Positions 39,798 to 49,548 are shown, counted from the first letter of the stretch. The stretch is DNA of 64,000 nt from Corynebacterium atypicum (GCF_000732945.1 NZ_CP008944.1:372001-436000); one strand, 5' to 3'. The notes: generated from the letters alone by a model not told the origin. Translations and numbers: made by a program.

Positions 39798-39923
39798 CGT
39801 GTAACTGGCACACTGCACAATGCCATAACCAGCAGTTCGGCCTTGGAGCCGGAGCGAGGTTGGCAACCGTAAACCACGTGGCTGCGAGAGTCGTAGCCAC
39901 CATGAAGTCCAGGAGGACATACA

Positions 39924-41114
39924 GTGGCAAAGGCGAAGTTCGAGCGTACCAAGCCGCACGTCAACATCGGCACCATCGGTCACGTTGACCACGGCAAGAC
40001 CACCACCACGGCTGCTATTACCAAGGTGCTGGCCGAGAAGTACCCCGAGGAGAACCAGGCCTTCGCTTTCGACGCCATCGACAAGGCGCCGGAGGAGAAA
40101 GAGCGTGGCATTACCATTAACATCTCCCACGTCGAGTACTCCACCCCGAAGCGGCACTACGCTCACGTCGACGCGCCGGGCCACGCCGACTACATCAAGA
40201 ACATGATCACCGGCGCCGCCCAGATGGACGGCGCGATCCTGGTGGTCGCCGCGACCGACGGCCCGATGCCGCAGACCCGCGAGCACGTGCTGCTGGCCCG
40301 TCAGGTTGGCGTGCCCTACATCCTGGTCGCCCTGAACAAGTGCGACATGGTCGACGACGAAGAGATCATCGAGCTCGTCGAGATGGAGATCCGCGAGCTC
40401 CTCGCGGAGCAGGATTACGACGAAGAGGCCCCGATCGTTCACATCTCCGCGCTGAAGGCGCTGGAGGGTGACGAGAAGTGGAGCCAGTCCATCGTCGACC
40501 TGATGGACGCCTGCGACGAGTCCATCCCGGATCCGGTCCGCGACGTTGACCACCCGTTCCTGATGCCGATCGAGGACATCTTCACCATCACCGGCCGCGG
40601 CACCGTGGTCACCGGCCGCGTCGAGCGTGGTCGTCTGAACGTGAACGAGGACGTCGAGATCATCGGCATCAAGGACAAGTCGACCTCGACCACCGTCACC
40701 GGTATCGAGATGTTCCGCAAGATGCTGGACTACACCGAGGCTGGCGACAACTGCGGTCTGCTGCTCCGCGGCATCAAGCGCGAGGACGTCGAGCGCGGCC
40801 AGGTCGTTATCAAGCCGGGCGCCTACACCCCGCACCAGGAGTTCGAGGGTTCCGTCTACGTTCTGTCCAAGGACGAGGGCGGCCGCCACACCCCGTTCTT
40901 CGATAACTACCGTCCGCAGTTCTACTTCCGCACCACCGACGTGACCGGTGTTGTCCACCTGCCGGAGGGCACCGAGATGGTCATGCCGGGCGACAACGTC
41001 GACATGCGCGTCGAGCTGATTCAGCCGGTCGCCATGGACGAGGGCCTGCGCTTCGCTATCCGCGAGGGCTCCCGCACCGTGGGCGCTGGCCGCGTCACCA
41101 AGATCATCAAGTAA
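39924..41114 (+). CDS. tuf: Elongation factor Tu
   Basis: 396-residue GTPase that delivers aminoacyl-tRNA. G1 [19 protein letters not shown], switch region [15 protein letters not shown]3 [13 protein letters not shown]4 [11 protein letters not shown]5 SALKALEGD, domain 2 [18 protein letters not shown] in the form FTITGRG, domain 3 ending [12 protein letters not shown] 39924 with AGGAGG at 39911-39916. Kirromycin- and GE2270-related residues look ordinary. It has its own promoter and a strong terminator. Confidence 0.97.
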   Translation: MAKAKFERTKPHVNIGTIGHVDHGKTTTTAAITKVLAEKYPEENQAFAFDAIDKAPEEKERGITINISHVEYSTPKRHYAHVDAPGHADYIKNMITGAAQMDGAILVVAATDGPMPQTREHVLLARQVGVPYILVALNKCDMVDDEEIIELVEMEIRELLAEQDYDEEAPIVHISALKALEGDEKWSQSIVDLMDACDESIPDPVRDVDHPFLMPIEDIFTITGRGTVVTGRVERGRLNVNEDVEIIGIKDKSTSTTVTGIEMFRKMLDYTEAGDNCGLLLRGIKREDVERGQVVIKPGAYTPHQEFEGSVYVLSKDEGGRHTPFFDNYRPQFYFRTTDVTGVVHLPEGTEMVMPGDNVDMRVELIQPVAMDEGLRFAIREGSRTVGAGRVTKIIK

Positions 41115-41156
41115 GGTGATCTCGCCGGCAGACATGCTGGCTTAAGAAAACGCAAG

Positions 41157-41193
41157 TACCCGCTCTGCCAGGGACGGCAGGGCGGGTATTTTT
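41157..41193 (+). terminator. Terminator of tuf
   Basis: Perfect 13-bp stem TACCCGCTCTGCC (41157-41169) with GGCAGGGCGGGTA (41176-41188), loop AGGGAC, followed by TTTTT. Confidence 0.9.
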
Positions 41194-41226
41194 GTTGCGG
41201 GCTATCACACAAGCCAGCACGGCCCT

Positions 41227-41427
41227 GTGCAGCAGGTGAGCTGGGGCTCTGACGAGCTTCTGCGCTGCGAGGTGGGCGTGCCGCTGGTGGCGCGCGACTA
41301 TTCCTGGGTGAAGATACAAAAAGCCCGCCCGGGCGAGCAGCTCACGCTGCTGCCGCGAGGCGGGGTTCACCGCTGCTACTCGGCGAGGCTCAGGAAGTCT
41401 TTCCGGTCGAGCTCCCGTGAGGGCTAA
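41227..41427 (+). CDS. Doubtful small ORF or gene remnant
   Basis: 66 codons from GTG 41227: it reads like protein in the middle (ELLRCEVGVPLVARDYSWVKIQKARPGEQLTLLPRGG) but lacks a ribosome site. The frame is open upstream through the tuf terminator and it overlaps the end of the convergent AmaP-like gene by four bases. It may be the tail of a lost gene. I recognise no family. Confidence 0.3.
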   Translation: MQQVSWGSDELLRCEVGVPLVARDYSWVKIQKARPGEQLTLLPRGGVHRCYSARLRKSFRSSSREG

Positions 41428-41984
41428 TCGGTTTTGATCGGCTGGAGGTGCACCTTAAACAGGGTGTCGACGTCCATATCCTCCACCGCTGCGTGGAAGT
41501 CCTCGTCCGTGCGCTCAATGGCGCTGCGAAGCGCGGCCAGGTCCACTGTGGGTTCCGCGTTGACGGTCCAGGTGATCGTGGGCCGTGAGCGGTCCATGGC
41601 CACGCGGTGAGTAACACGGTTGACGTTGTCAAAGCGCTCCAGGTCTCGGTCGATCGCTGCGGAGACTCGCGTGAGCGCTATGTCTACTGTCCCCGTGGTA
41701 TCCGAGGCGGAGGATCGAACTTTGTTGAAGCCACGGCGGCGGAGGTTGGCTACCAGCCACCAGCAGCCGAGCACGATGCCGACCACGGCGGTTATGCCCA
41801 AAGCGGCGTCCCACCAGGAATAATTGTTAAGTTCTCCCGCGCGCGCTACGTCGATCTGTGCGGCGAGTTCCTGGGCCTGTGGAACCTCAAACCGCACAGC
41901 GAGTGCCGCGGCGCCCAGGACGAGGGCGAAAGCGCCGAGGAGAAAGAGGATGATCCGGTCGAATGCTGCTAGTCCGTGGCTCAT
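41424..41984 (-). CDS. Alkaline-shock membrane anchor (AmaP-like) protein
   Basis: 186 residues. Two N-terminal membrane helices (about 9-31, IILFLLGAFALVLGAAALAV, and about 58-80, DAALGITAVVGIVLGCWWLVANL) precede a cytosolic domain TTGTVDIALTRVSAAIDRDLERFDNVNRV. The layout (two helices then a small alpha/beta domain) and its position as last gene of an Asp23 cluster fit AmaP, which anchors Asp23 at the membrane. It overlaps the upstream gene by four bases, so it is translated as part of that operon. Confidence 0.7.
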   Translation of the reverse strand: MSHGLAAFDRIILFLLGAFALVLGAAALAVRFEVPQAQELAAQIDVARAGELNNYSWWDAALGITAVVGIVLGCWWLVANLRRRGFNKVRSSASDTTGTVDIALTRVSAAIDRDLERFDNVNRVTHRVAMDRSRPTITWTVNAEPTVDLAALRSAIERTDEDFHAAVEDMDVDTLFKVHLQPIKTD

Positions 41985-42646
41985 TTCGTATCTCCCTCGC
42001 CTTGTGCCTTCCGGCCCGCCGAAGCCCCGCGGGGTTTGCCGGCAGCCGCCGCCGGGAGCTTAGGGGTCTGGGTGCGCAGTTTGAGCTTCGCGTGCTGGCC
42101 AAGCAGCGGATCGAGCCGATCGGCTAACGCCTGCCGGATGGAATCCTCGATGCCTGGAGCGTTGCTGGTGGTCTGCACGTCGAGGTGCACCGTCTTTTTA
42201 GTCACTCGGGTCTGGGCGCGGCCGACCCCGGGCGTCTGCTTTGCGGTAGCCGTGGTAAACCGCGCGATGTCTACCGGGCGTGCCCAAAGGGAAGCCGTAG
42301 ACGCTATTCTGCGGTGGGTGCGGGCCCGCGGCTTAACCGCCGCGATGATGAAAATGAGTCCGGTGACCACCAGCCCGATAGCAATCCACAGCATCCACGG
42401 TTCGTATCGGTTCTGGGCGATAACCTCCAGGAGCGGGTCTAGCCAGCTGCGCCACTGGACCGAATCGCTCAGGCGTAGCCAGAGCTCCCGCCCGGCAACC
42501 ACGCCGAGTGCGATAAAGGCAATTCCCAGCAGCACCGACCACCAGCGCGCCGCTGGTGAGGCTTTGGGCTCTTGGCCTAGCTTGGCTTTGTCCTGCTTCC
42601 CGGTCTGCGCAGGCTGGGTGGGCTTAGTGGATGCGTCGGTGTGCAC
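41981..42646 (-). CDS. DUF6286-type membrane protein of the Asp23 cluster
   Basis: 221 residues: a hydrophilic start, two membrane helices (about 33-52, WWSVLLGIAFIALGVVAGREL, and about 84-104, PWMLWIAIGLVVTGLIFIIAA), then a basic cytosolic domain with TKKTVHLDVQTTSNAPGIEDSIRQALADRLDPL and a Lys/Arg/Ala tail. Same architecture as the AmaP-like neighbour, as is usual in actinobacterial Asp23 clusters. Function unknown. It overlaps the upstream gene by 23 bases and the downstream one by four. Confidence 0.7.
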   Translation of the reverse strand: MHTDASTKPTQPAQTGKQDKAKLGQEPKASPAARWWSVLLGIAFIALGVVAGRELWLRLSDSVQWRSWLDPLLEVIAQNRYEPWMLWIAIGLVVTGLIFIIAAVKPRARTHRRIASTASLWARPVDIARFTTATAKQTPGVGRAQTRVTKKTVHLDVQTTSNAPGIEDSIRQALADRLDPLLGQHAKLKLRTQTPKLPAAAAGKPRGASAGRKAQGEGDTK

Positions 42647-43634
42647 GTTTTCCTCCCTTCACTTGCGGCGAGCGGACGGCCAGGGGGCGTACCTCGATGG
42701 TGCGCAGCGGCCCGGCCGGCGGCAGCTTGGGGTGGTAGGGCTCCAGGGGGATTGGAGCAGTGACGCTCGTCGGCGCAGTGGAGTTGACCCTAATCTTGCG
42801 CAGCTGCCGCTTACGGGGCACGTGGACGTTGGTGAGGGGGCGCTCGGGCGCGGTGCGCACGGGAATCACGCTAGGTGAGGTGGGCGCAGTGATCGCGACG
42901 AGCGGGCGCTCCGGGGCGACGCGCACCTTGGACAAAGGCAGCTCGGGCGCGACGCGGACGTGGTCAAGCGGGGCCTCAGGTGCGGTGCTGACGCTTCTTA
43001 GCGGCCGCTCGGGTGCTACCTCCACTGTGCGCAAGGGCTGGTCGGGTGCGACGTGGATCTCGCGGGTACGCGGGCTTCGGCTCGTCTTGACGGGGCGGAG
43101 GTCCGTTTCGGCCGCGACGTGGATAGCCACCGAGCGCTGCGTCGATAAAGCCGCCGACTGAGCGACGCGCCGCGGGGCTTCCACGTTGAGTCGATCCGGG
43201 GCATGAACGGGGCGCAGCAGCGGATGGAGGGGGGCGGCAGCAACTTGTTCGGCGCTGACCCTGCGCGGTCCATCGACCACGTTTCCAACTACCACGTTCA
43301 CCGAGCGCACCGAGTAGTCGGTCACGTCCTCGATCCAGGTAGCAAGAGTGCTGCGCACCGCCGCGGCGACGCGAGTCACGGGGGCCGGCCAGGTGACGGC
43401 GATGGCTGCTTCGACGGAGATAACGCGCGAGAGACGGTCGATCTGAAAGTCGAAGCGCGGATAGCTCAGCCCGGTGATCCGGTCGAAGCCGCCGCCGGAC
43501 TTCGCGGTGCCGGGTACGCTCGCCGTGGCCGCCGCGGCCACGCGCTGGAGAGCGCGTTCCGTGATGAGGGTATCGCCGCGTGTCTCGGCCGGATGAGGCT
43601 CGGGATCTCTCGTGCGGGTCTGGCGCGCACTCAC
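42624..43634 (-). CDS. Asp23-like protein with a tandem 11-residue repeat domain
   Basis: 336 residues. Residues about 20-140 resemble an Asp23/Gls24 domain (LITERALQRVAAAATASVPG, FDRITGLSYPRFDF, ISVEAAIAVTWPAPVTRVAAAVRSTLATWIEDVTDYSVRSVNVVV). From about 190 to 300 there is a repeat of about 11 residues with core V-x-V-A-P-E-x-P-L (APDQPL, APERPL, APEAPL, APELPL, APERPL and degenerate copies). The rest is basic. No membrane segment. The repeat region would form an extended proline-containing rod or beta-like fibre. It overlaps its neighbours on both sides and is co-translated with them. Confidence 0.7.
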   Translation of the reverse strand: MSARQTRTRDPEPHPAETRGDTLITERALQRVAAAATASVPGTAKSGGGFDRITGLSYPRFDFQIDRLSRVISVEAAIAVTWPAPVTRVAAAVRSTLATWIEDVTDYSVRSVNVVVGNVVDGPRRVSAEQVAAAPLHPLLRPVHAPDRLNVEAPRRVAQSAALSTQRSVAIHVAAETDLRPVKTSRSPRTREIHVAPDQPLRTVEVAPERPLRSVSTAPEAPLDHVRVAPELPLSKVRVAPERPLVAITAPTSPSVIPVRTAPERPLTNVHVPRKRQLRKIRVNSTAPTSVTAPIPLEPYHPKLPPAGPLRTIEVRPLAVRSPQVKGGKRAHRRIH

Positions 43635-43828
43635 CCGCGGCCTCCGCGCCTAGGGCTCAGAATCTCCGTGACGTTGCGCAGGTCGATCTTGCCCTCGAAG
43701 TGGGCGCCAATGAGGCCGCCCAGGGCGCCGAAGATGAGCGCCCAGAGGAATCCTGGCAGTCCGCCCCAGATGATAGCGAAGGCTACGGCGAGGCCGAGTG
43801 CGATGCCGATGACGGTCATGTTCTTCAT
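43631..43828 (-). CDS. DUF2273-like small membrane protein
   Basis: 65 residues, almost entirely two hydrophobic helices (TVIGIALGLAVAFAIIWGGLPGFLWALIFGALGGLIGAHFEGKIDL) with a short Arg-rich tail. Small DUF2273 proteins of this shape occur in Asp23/AmaP operons of Firmicutes and actinobacteria. ATG 43828 with AAGGAAG upstream on the minus strand. It overlaps the next gene by four bases. Confidence 0.7.
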   Translation of the reverse strand: MKNMTVIGIALGLAVAFAIIWGGLPGFLWALIFGALGGLIGAHFEGKIDLRNVTEILSPRRGGRG

Positions 43829-43867
43829 GGAACTTCCTTAACGTGCAAAAACGCGAGTAGCTGGCGG

Positions 43868-44176
43868 CTAGCGCGGTTGGGCCACGGCGTCGGCAATGAT
43901 GACGTCGATGGGGGTGGCGGTGATGTCGGCTGCGATGGCGGCGCGTACGGCGTCCGCTAGCGCGTGGAAGTCGGTCACCGAATCCAGGTCAGCGATCAGG
44001 TGAACCTGAAGGTGGCCGGAACGATCGAGGCGCAGTCCCGGGACCCGGTGCCCCGGAAACAGAAGTGCGACCTCGCCGAAATGGCCCCCAGAAAGCCCCG
44101 CGACCCCGGCCACTGCTTCCACGCGCGCGGCAATGTTGGCAGCGTCGGGGTACTCGATGGTTTCAACGGAGCTCAT
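43868..44176 (-). CDS. Small Asp23-cluster protein, function unknown
   Basis: 102 residues without membrane segments: DAANIAARVEAVAGVAGLSGGHFGEVALLFPG, then LRLDRSGHLQVHLIADLDSVTDFHALADAVRAAI. The order of strands and the VAGVAGL start look like a shortened Asp23/Gls24 fold (inference). It starts three bases after the stop of the Asp23 gene upstream, hence the same operon. Confidence 0.65.
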   Translation of the reverse strand: MSSVETIEYPDAANIAARVEAVAGVAGLSGGHFGEVALLFPGHRVPGLRLDRSGHLQVHLIADLDSVTDFHALADAVRAAIAADITATPIDVIIADAVAQPR

Positions 44177-44179
44177 GTG

Positions 44180-44689
44180 CTACTGGACGCGCGGGGCGGC
44201 CTGCTCCTTGTCGCCTGCGCTCAACTCGTACTGCTCGTCCTCGTTATCGTCTTGGTCCGGCAGATGAACGTCGGTGACGTGGACGTTGACTTCGGTCACC
44301 TCGAGACCGGTCATCCGCTCGATCGCGCGGATGATGTTGCGACGGATCGCCTCGGCGAGCTCGTGGATAGCCACGCCGTATTCCGCGACGATCGACAGGT
44401 CGACGGCGGCCTGGGTCTCGCCCACCTCGACAGAGACGCCCTGCTGGACGTTCTCAGAAGCGCCGAAAGCCTCGCGGATGGCGCCGACGGTGCGAGCGCC
44501 GCCGCCGCCGAGCGCGTGGACGCCCGAGACCTCGCGGGCGGCGACGCCGGCGATCTTGCCTACGACGACGTCTTCGATCACGGTCTGGCCGTGCTCGGTG
44601 TGGTTGGCGTCCTGGTTCTTGGCAACGGTGGGGGCGTTGTCCTGCTGGTCGTTCTTCTTCTGGGGCTGGTTTTTGTTCTGCTCGGCCAT
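44180..44689 (-). CDS. Asp23/Gls24 family envelope stress protein
   Basis: 169 residues. A Q/N/K-rich N-terminus is followed by the Asp23 domain: HGQTVIEDVVVGKIAGVAAREVSGVHALGG, then GVSVEVGETQAAVDLSIVAEYGVAIHELAEAIRRNIIRAIERMTGLEVTEVNVHVTDVHLP in pieces typical of the family, ending in an acidic tail. Members are abundant proteins tethered to the membrane by AmaP and linked to envelope stress. First gene of a six-gene minus-strand operon. ATG 44689 has AGAGGA upstream; a GTG/ATG 15 bases earlier is less likely. Confidence 0.88.
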   Translation of the reverse strand: MAEQNKNQPQKKNDQQDNAPTVAKNQDANHTEHGQTVIEDVVVGKIAGVAAREVSGVHALGGGGARTVGAIREAFGASENVQQGVSVEVGETQAAVDLSIVAEYGVAIHELAEAIRRNIIRAIERMTGLEVTEVNVHVTDVHLPDQDDNEDEQYELSAGDKEQAAPRVQ

Positions 44690-45326
44690 GAAAAATCCTC
44701 TCAAGTTATCAGGCTGACTTGCCTGGCACTATTCTAAAGACAATTTTCTGCAGATGCGTTGCAATTTGGTAACCACGCCGATGATGGCGCCCAACTGACG
44801 GGCTGGCCGGCACGGACCGCCGCGTGGACTTGCGTTGCTATAAGCCGACGTGCTTTAATACTCGGGTTGCTTTAACACGGCGTCGTCTCGGCGTGCCCGC
44901 ATCAGGGCAGGCCGCGCGGGGCCGCTGGTAGGGCAAACATGACACCTTCGCACGGCGATAACGGCCGTAGAAGGCTCCACAATCGGGGTAGGTCGGTCGC
45001 CCTAGACGCGGCAGTCCCGAGCGTGGAGGCCGGAGGAGGGGCATGGCAAATAAACAGCGGCAGTACACGAGGGCCACGCGATCGCGCAGATTGGCGCACC
45101 CCCTCGGCTTGACTTAGCCAGACCGGACACGGTTGCCTGCGGTGTGTTTAATTGCACGCCTCAAAGACTCCGGTTGGCGTCTAAGACGGTCAAGCAAACG
45201 AACTGGCGTTGCGCCCGTGCCTCGATCAAGGTCCGGACAACGTTATACAGAAATGGAAGCGAGTTCCCACCGCTACGCCCGGGCGACCAGCGACGTACGT
45301 GGGACCAAGCGAGGAAGAGGATAAGC
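44690..45326. other. 637-base intergenic region: Asp23-operon promoter and S10-operon leader
   Basis: No gene is credible here. A lower-GC patch near 44720-44760 holds, on the minus strand, TAGAAT (plus-strand ATTCTA at 44731-44736), a fair -10 for the Asp23 operon. Towards rpsJ there is TTTAAT at 45147-45152 and a GAGGAAGAGG ribosome site at 45311-45320; about 180 bases of leader before rpsJ are compatible with S10-operon regulation, but no known fold was recognised. Confidence 0.45.
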
Positions 45327-45632
45327 GTGGCGGGACAGAAGATCCGCATTCGGCTCAAGGCCTATGATCACGAGGCGATCGACGCATCTGCGCGCAAGAT
45401 CGTCGAGACCGTGACCCGAACCGGCGCACGCGTCGTCGGGCCTGTGCCACTGCCCACCGAAAAGAACGTGTACGCCGTTATTCGTTCTCCCCACAAGTAC
45501 AAGGACTCTCGCGAGCACTTCGAGATGCGCACCCATAAGCGCCTCATCGACATCCTCGACCCGACGCCGAAGACGGTCGACGCGCTCATGCGCATCGATC
45601 TTCCGGCCAGTGTCGACGTGAACATCCAGTGA
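45327..45632 (+). CDS. rpsJ: 30S ribosomal protein S10
   Basis: 101 residues: [71 protein letters not shown], the S10 signature. It also binds NusG/NusB. Start GTG 45327 with a strong GAGGAAGAGG site seven bases upstream; longer frames to 45144 are rejected. First gene of the S10 operon. Confidence 0.96.
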   Translation: MAGQKIRIRLKAYDHEAIDASARKIVETVTRTGARVVGPVPLPTEKNVYAVIRSPHKYKDSREHFEMRTHKRLIDILDPTPKTVDALMRIDLPASVDVNIQ

Positions 45633-45660
45633 TCGACGGAAACTTTGGCGGAGAATAAAT

Positions 45661-46317
45661 ATGAGTGAAAACGAGATCAAGGGCATTCTGGGTACCAAGC
45701 TCGGCATGACCCAGGTCTTCGATGAGGAAAACCGGGTTGTCCCCGTCACCGTCGTCGAGGCCGGGCCGTGCGTGGTCACCCAGATCCGTACCAAGGAAAC
45801 CGATGGCTACACCGCCATCCAGATCGCCTATGGCGAGATTGACCCCCGTAAGGTGAAGAAGCCGCAGGCCGGCCACTTCTCCAAGGCGGGCGTGACGCCG
45901 CGCCGCCATCTGGCGGAGATCCGCATGGACGATGTCTCCGGCTACGAGGTTGGCCAGGACATCACCGTGGAGATCTTTGAGGGTGTCGAGCTGGTCAACG
46001 TCACCGGCATCTCCAAGGGCAAGGGCTTTGCCGGCGCCATGAAGCGCCACGGCTTTGCCGGGCAAGGCGCCGCCCACGGTAACCAGGCCTCCCACCGCCG
46101 CGTCGGCGGCATCGGCGGGGCCGCTACTCCGGGCCGCGTCTTCAAGGGCAAGCGCATGGCCGGCCGGATGGGTAATGACCGCGTCACCACCCAGAATCTG
46201 AAGATTCAAAAGATTGACGCGGATGCCAACCTGCTGCTCATCAAGGGTGCGATCCCGGGTGCGCGCGGGGGCATCGTGACCGTTAAGACCGCAGCGAAGG
46301 GCGGTGCTCACGCATGA
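45661..46317 (+). CDS. rplC: 50S ribosomal protein L3
   Basis: 218 residues: [30 protein letters not shown] at the N-terminus, the signature [19 protein letters not shown] and the extended loop [15 protein letters not shown] that reaches the peptidyl-transferase centre. ATG 45661 is 28 bases after rpsJ, and the stop overlaps rplD (ATGA). Confidence 0.96.
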   Translation: MSENEIKGILGTKLGMTQVFDEENRVVPVTVVEAGPCVVTQIRTKETDGYTAIQIAYGEIDPRKVKKPQAGHFSKAGVTPRRHLAEIRMDDVSGYEVGQDITVEIFEGVELVNVTGISKGKGFAGAMKRHGFAGQGAAHGNQASHRRVGGIGGAATPGRVFKGKRMAGRMGNDRVTTQNLKIQKIDADANLLLIKGAIPGARGGIVTVKTAAKGGAHA

Positions 46318-46970
46318 CCAATCTCACTTTGGATGTCCTCACCGCTGAGGGGGGCACGAACGGCCAGGTAGAGCTGCCGGCGGAGATCTTCGACCGGAAG
46401 GCCTCCATCGAGCTCATGCACCAGGTCGTCAACGGCCAGCTCGCCGCCAAGCGGCAGGGTACGCACTCCACCAAGACCCGCGGCGAGGTTCGCGGCGGTG
46501 GCCGCAAGCCCTACCGGCAGAAGGGCACGGGCCGCGCCCGCCAGGGCTCGATCCGCGCCCCGCAGTTCACCGGCGGCGGCGTCGTCCACGGCCCGAAGCC
46601 GCGCGACTACTCGCAGCGGACCCCGAAGAAGATGAAGGCTGCGGCCCTCAAGGGCGCGCTGTCTAACCGCGCCGCGGGCGATCGGATCCACGTGATCGAC
46701 GAGCTGGTGCCCGGCCAGAAGCCGTCCACCAAGGCTGCTCGCGCCTTCATCGAGCGCATCACCCAGCGTCGCAACGTGTTGCTGGTTATCGAGCGCGAGG
46801 ACCTCAACGCGCGCCGCAGCGCTAACAACCTGCCCGATGTGCACATCCTCATCCCGGACCAGCTCAACACGTATGACGTGCTGAAGTCCGACGATGTTGT
46901 GTTCTCGGTGTCGGCGCTCAACACCTTCATCAACCGTGTCACCGGCGCGGACAAGGAGGAGGCCAAGTAA
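46314..46970 (+). CDS. rplD: 50S ribosomal protein L4
   Basis: 218 residues. The long tunnel loop [29 protein letters not shown] is intact; the macrolide-resistance hotspot [10 protein letters not shown] is wild type. [14 protein letters not shown] follows. ATG 46314 overlaps the rplC stop by four bases. In E. coli L4 represses the S10 operon; whether that holds here is not known. Confidence 0.95.
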   Translation: MTNLTLDVLTAEGGTNGQVELPAEIFDRKASIELMHQVVNGQLAAKRQGTHSTKTRGEVRGGGRKPYRQKGTGRARQGSIRAPQFTGGGVVHGPKPRDYSQRTPKKMKAAALKGALSNRAAGDRIHVIDELVPGQKPSTKAARAFIERITQRRNVLLVIEREDLNARRSANNLPDVHILIPDQLNTYDVLKSDDVVFSVSALNTFINRVTGADKEEAK

Positions 46971-47275
46971 TGGCAAAGATTGCTAACCCCCGCGACATCA
47001 TCATCGCGCCCGTCGTCTCCGAGAAGTCTTACGGCCTGATGGAGCAGGGCACCTACACCTTCTTCGTGGCCCGTGACGCCCACAAGATCCAGATCCGCCA
47101 GGCGGTGGAGCAGATCTTCGGCGTCAAGGTGGCTTCGGTGAATACCGTCAACCGTGAAGGCAAGCTGAAGCGCTCGCGCACCGGTTTCGGTCGGCGCAAG
47201 GCCACGAAGCGCGCGTACGTTACCCTCCGAGACGGCAGCGACTCCATCGACATCTTCGGCGGCGCGACCGCTTAA
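46970..47275 (+). CDS. rplW: 50S ribosomal protein L23
   Basis: 101 residues at the exit-tunnel rim where SRP and trigger factor dock: [50 protein letters not shown] and [20 protein letters not shown] 46970 shares its A with the rplD stop (TAATG), so it is translationally coupled. Confidence 0.95.
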   Translation: MAKIANPRDIIIAPVVSEKSYGLMEQGTYTFFVARDAHKIQIRQAVEQIFGVKVASVNTVNREGKLKRSRTGFGRRKATKRAYVTLRDGSDSIDIFGGATA

Positions 47276-47301
47276 GAGAGTCGTTTAGTAAAGGAATCAC
47301 T

Positions 47302-48141
47302 ATGGCTATTCGTAAATATAAGCCGACAACTCCGGGTCGCCGCGCCAGCTCCGTTTCCAAGTTCGAGGAAATCACTCGTTCTACCCCGGAAAAGAGCCTG
47401 CTGCGCCCGCTGAGCAAGACCGGCGGCCGTAACGTCCACGGCCACATCACCACCCGGCACAAGGGCGGCGGCCACAAGCGCCGTTACCGCGTGATCGACT
47501 TTCGCCGTGCCGACAAAGACGGTATTCCGGCCAAGGTCGCGCACATCGAGTACGACCCGAACCGCACTGCCAACATCGCCCTGCTGCACTACGCAGACGG
47601 TGAGAAGCGCTACATCATCGCCCCGAAGGGCCTCAAGCAGCACGCCGTGCTTGAGGCTGGTCCGGAAGCAGACATCAAGGTGGGCAACAACCTGCCGCTG
47701 CGCAACATTCCGACCGGTACCACGATCCACGCCGTCGAACTGAAGCCGGGCGCGGGCGCCAAGCTCGCCCGTTCGGCGGGCACGTCGATTCAGCTTCTCG
47801 GTAAGGAAGGCAGCTACGCCGTGCTGCGTATGCCGTCCAGCGAAATCCGCCGGGTCGATATCCGCTGCCGGGCCACCGTCGGCGAGGTCGGCAACGCTGA
47901 CCAGATCAACATCCGCTGGGGCAAGGCCGGCCGCATGCGCTGGAAGGGCGTGCGTCCTACCGTCCGCGGCGTGGTGATGAACCCGGTCGACCACCCGCAC
48001 GGTGGCGGCGAGGGCCGCACCTCGGGTGGCCGCCACCCGGTCAGCCCGTGGGGCCAGAAGGAAGGCCGCACCCGCAACCCCAACCGGTACTCGAACAACA
48101 TGATCGTTCGCCGTCGCCGGTCCCGGAACAAGAAGCGCTAA
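47302..48141 (+). CDS. rplB: 50S ribosomal protein L2
   Basis: 279 residues. It starts [17 protein letters not shown] and shows [22 protein letters not shown] in parts and the C-terminal [25 protein letters not shown], whose His is near the peptidyl-transferase centre. ATG 47302 with AAAGGAA upstream. Confidence 0.96.
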   Translation: MAIRKYKPTTPGRRASSVSKFEEITRSTPEKSLLRPLSKTGGRNVHGHITTRHKGGGHKRRYRVIDFRRADKDGIPAKVAHIEYDPNRTANIALLHYADGEKRYIIAPKGLKQHAVLEAGPEADIKVGNNLPLRNIPTGTTIHAVELKPGAGAKLARSAGTSIQLLGKEGSYAVLRMPSSEIRRVDIRCRATVGEVGNADQINIRWGKAGRMRWKGVRPTVRGVVMNPVDHPHGGGEGRTSGGRHPVSPWGQKEGRTRNPNRYSNNMIVRRRRSRNKKR

Positions 48142-48157
48142 GAGGAGGTAAGTCACA

Positions 48158-48436
48158 ATGCCACGCAGCCTGAAGAAGGGTCCGTTCGTCGATGAGCACC
48201 TCCTCAACAAGGTAGACGCTCAAAACGATGCGGGCACCAAGAAGGTAATCAAGACCTGGTCGCGCCGTTCGACCATCCTGCCGGACTTCATCGGCCACAC
48301 GTTTGCCGTCCATGACGGGCGCAAGCACGTCCCGGTGTACGTCGACGACTCGATGGTTGGGCACAAGCTCGGCGAGTTCGCGCCCACCAGGACGTTCAAG
48401 GGACACCAGAAGGACGACAAGAAGGGACGTCGATAA
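48158..48436 (+). CDS. rpsS: 30S ribosomal protein S19
   Basis: 92 residues: [19 protein letters not shown], the core [30 protein letters not shown] in adjacent parts, and [16 protein letters not shown] 48158 is 16 bases after rplB with AGAGGAGG upstream. Confidence 0.96.
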   Translation: MPRSLKKGPFVDEHLLNKVDAQNDAGTKKVIKTWSRRSTILPDFIGHTFAVHDGRKHVPVYVDDSMVGHKLGEFAPTRTFKGHQKDDKKGRR

Positions 48437-48439
48437 GCG

Positions 48440-48802
48440 ATGAGTGAGACCATCACCTCCGCCCGCGCCACCGCGCGCTTCGTCCGCGTGACTCCGATGA
48501 AGGCCCGTCGCGTGATTGACCTGGTCCGCGGCAAGTCCGTTTCTGAGGCCCTCGCGATCTTGAAGTACGCCCCGCAGGGTGCCGCGAAGCCGGTAGCCAA
48601 GGTTGTCGCCTCGGCCGCCGCGAACGCCGAAAACAACTTCGGCTTGGATCCTCGCACCCTGGTCATCTCTGAGGCATACGCCAACGAGGGACCGACGATG
48701 CGCCGGTTCCAGCCGCGCGCTCAGGGCCGCGCGTTCATGATCCGCAAGCGCACCAGCCACATCACCGTGGTTGTTGAGAGCCAGAAGGAAGGGGCCAAGT
48801 AG
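48440..48802 (+). CDS. rplV: 50S ribosomal protein L22
   Basis: 120 residues: [27 protein letters not shown], the tunnel hairpin [30 protein letters not shown] without the deletions that give macrolide resistance. ATG 48440 three bases after rpsS; the stop TAG overlaps the GTG of rpsC. Confidence 0.96.
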   Translation: MSETITSARATARFVRVTPMKARRVIDLVRGKSVSEALAILKYAPQGAAKPVAKVVASAAANAENNFGLDPRTLVISEAYANEGPTMRRFQPRAQGRAFMIRKRTSHITVVVESQKEGAK

Positions 48803-49548
48803 TGGGCCAGAAGATTCACCCCCACGGCTTCCGGCTGGGTATCACTTCCGACTGGAAGACCCACTGGTACGCCGACAAGAAAGACTACAAAGACTACGTC
48901 GCCGAGGACATCAAGATCCGCGAGTTCCTGTCCCACGGGCTGGAGCGCGCCGGTATTGCCGACGTCGTGATTGAGCGGACCCGCGAGCGCGTGCGGGTGG
49001 ACATCCACACCGCGCGTCCGGGCATCGTCATTGGCCGCCGCGGCTCTGAGGCTGACCGCATCCGTCGCGAGTTGGAGAAACTGACCGGCAAGCAGGTTGC
49101 GCTGAACATCCTCGAGGTCAAGAACATCGACGCCAACGCCGCCCTGGTCGCGCAGAACATTGCCGATCAGCTGGCCAACCGCGTCGCGTTCCGCCGGGCC
49201 ATGCGCAAGGCGATCCAGTCGGCCATGCGTCAGCCGCAGGTCAAGGGCATTAAAATTCAGTGCTCCGGCCGTCTGGGCGGGGCTGAGATGTCGCGCACCG
49301 AGCGGTACCATGAGGGACGCGTGCCGCTGCACACTCTGCGCGCCGAGATCGACTACGGCCTGCGCGAGGCCCACACGACCTTCGGGCGCATTGGCGTCAA
49401 GGTGTGGATCTACAAGGGTGACGTCGTCGGTGGGCGCCGCGAGAGCGATCTGGCCGCGCCGTCTGATCGTCGCGGCCGTGGCCGCGGCTCCCGTCCGCGC
49501 CGCGGCGGCCAGCGCCGTCCGCGCGCCGAAAAGAAGCAGGAGGGCTAA
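48802..49548 (+). CDS. rpsC: 30S ribosomal protein S3
   Basis: 248 residues with the N-terminal [20 protein letters not shown], the KH domain motif [20 protein letters not shown], and [26 protein letters not shown]. The tail is a basic [18 protein letters not shown] extension. GTG 48802 is coupled to rplV (TAGTG). Confidence 0.96.
   Translation: MGQKIHPHGFRLGITSDWKTHWYADKKDYKDYVAEDIKIREFLSHGLERAGIADVVIERTRERVRVDIHTARPGIVIGRRGSEADRIRRELEKLTGKQVALNILEVKNIDANAALVAQNIADQLANRVAFRRAMRKAIQSAMRQPQVKGIKIQCSGRLGGAEMSRTERYHEGRVPLHTLRAEIDYGLREAHTTFGRIGVKVWIYKGDVVGGRRESDLAAPSDRRGRGRGSRPRRGGQRRPRAEKKQEG

Noticed and set aside
42838..43070. Regular ~33-bp spaced repeats that could suggest a CRISPR array
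   Set aside because: The repeats are adjacent without unique spacers, lie in frame in a gene and encode a clear amino-acid repeat.
44838..45077. Small minus-strand ORF in the region before rpsJ
   Set aside because: Arg/Pro-rich shadow translation of GC-rich DNA with no ribosome site or recognisable motif.
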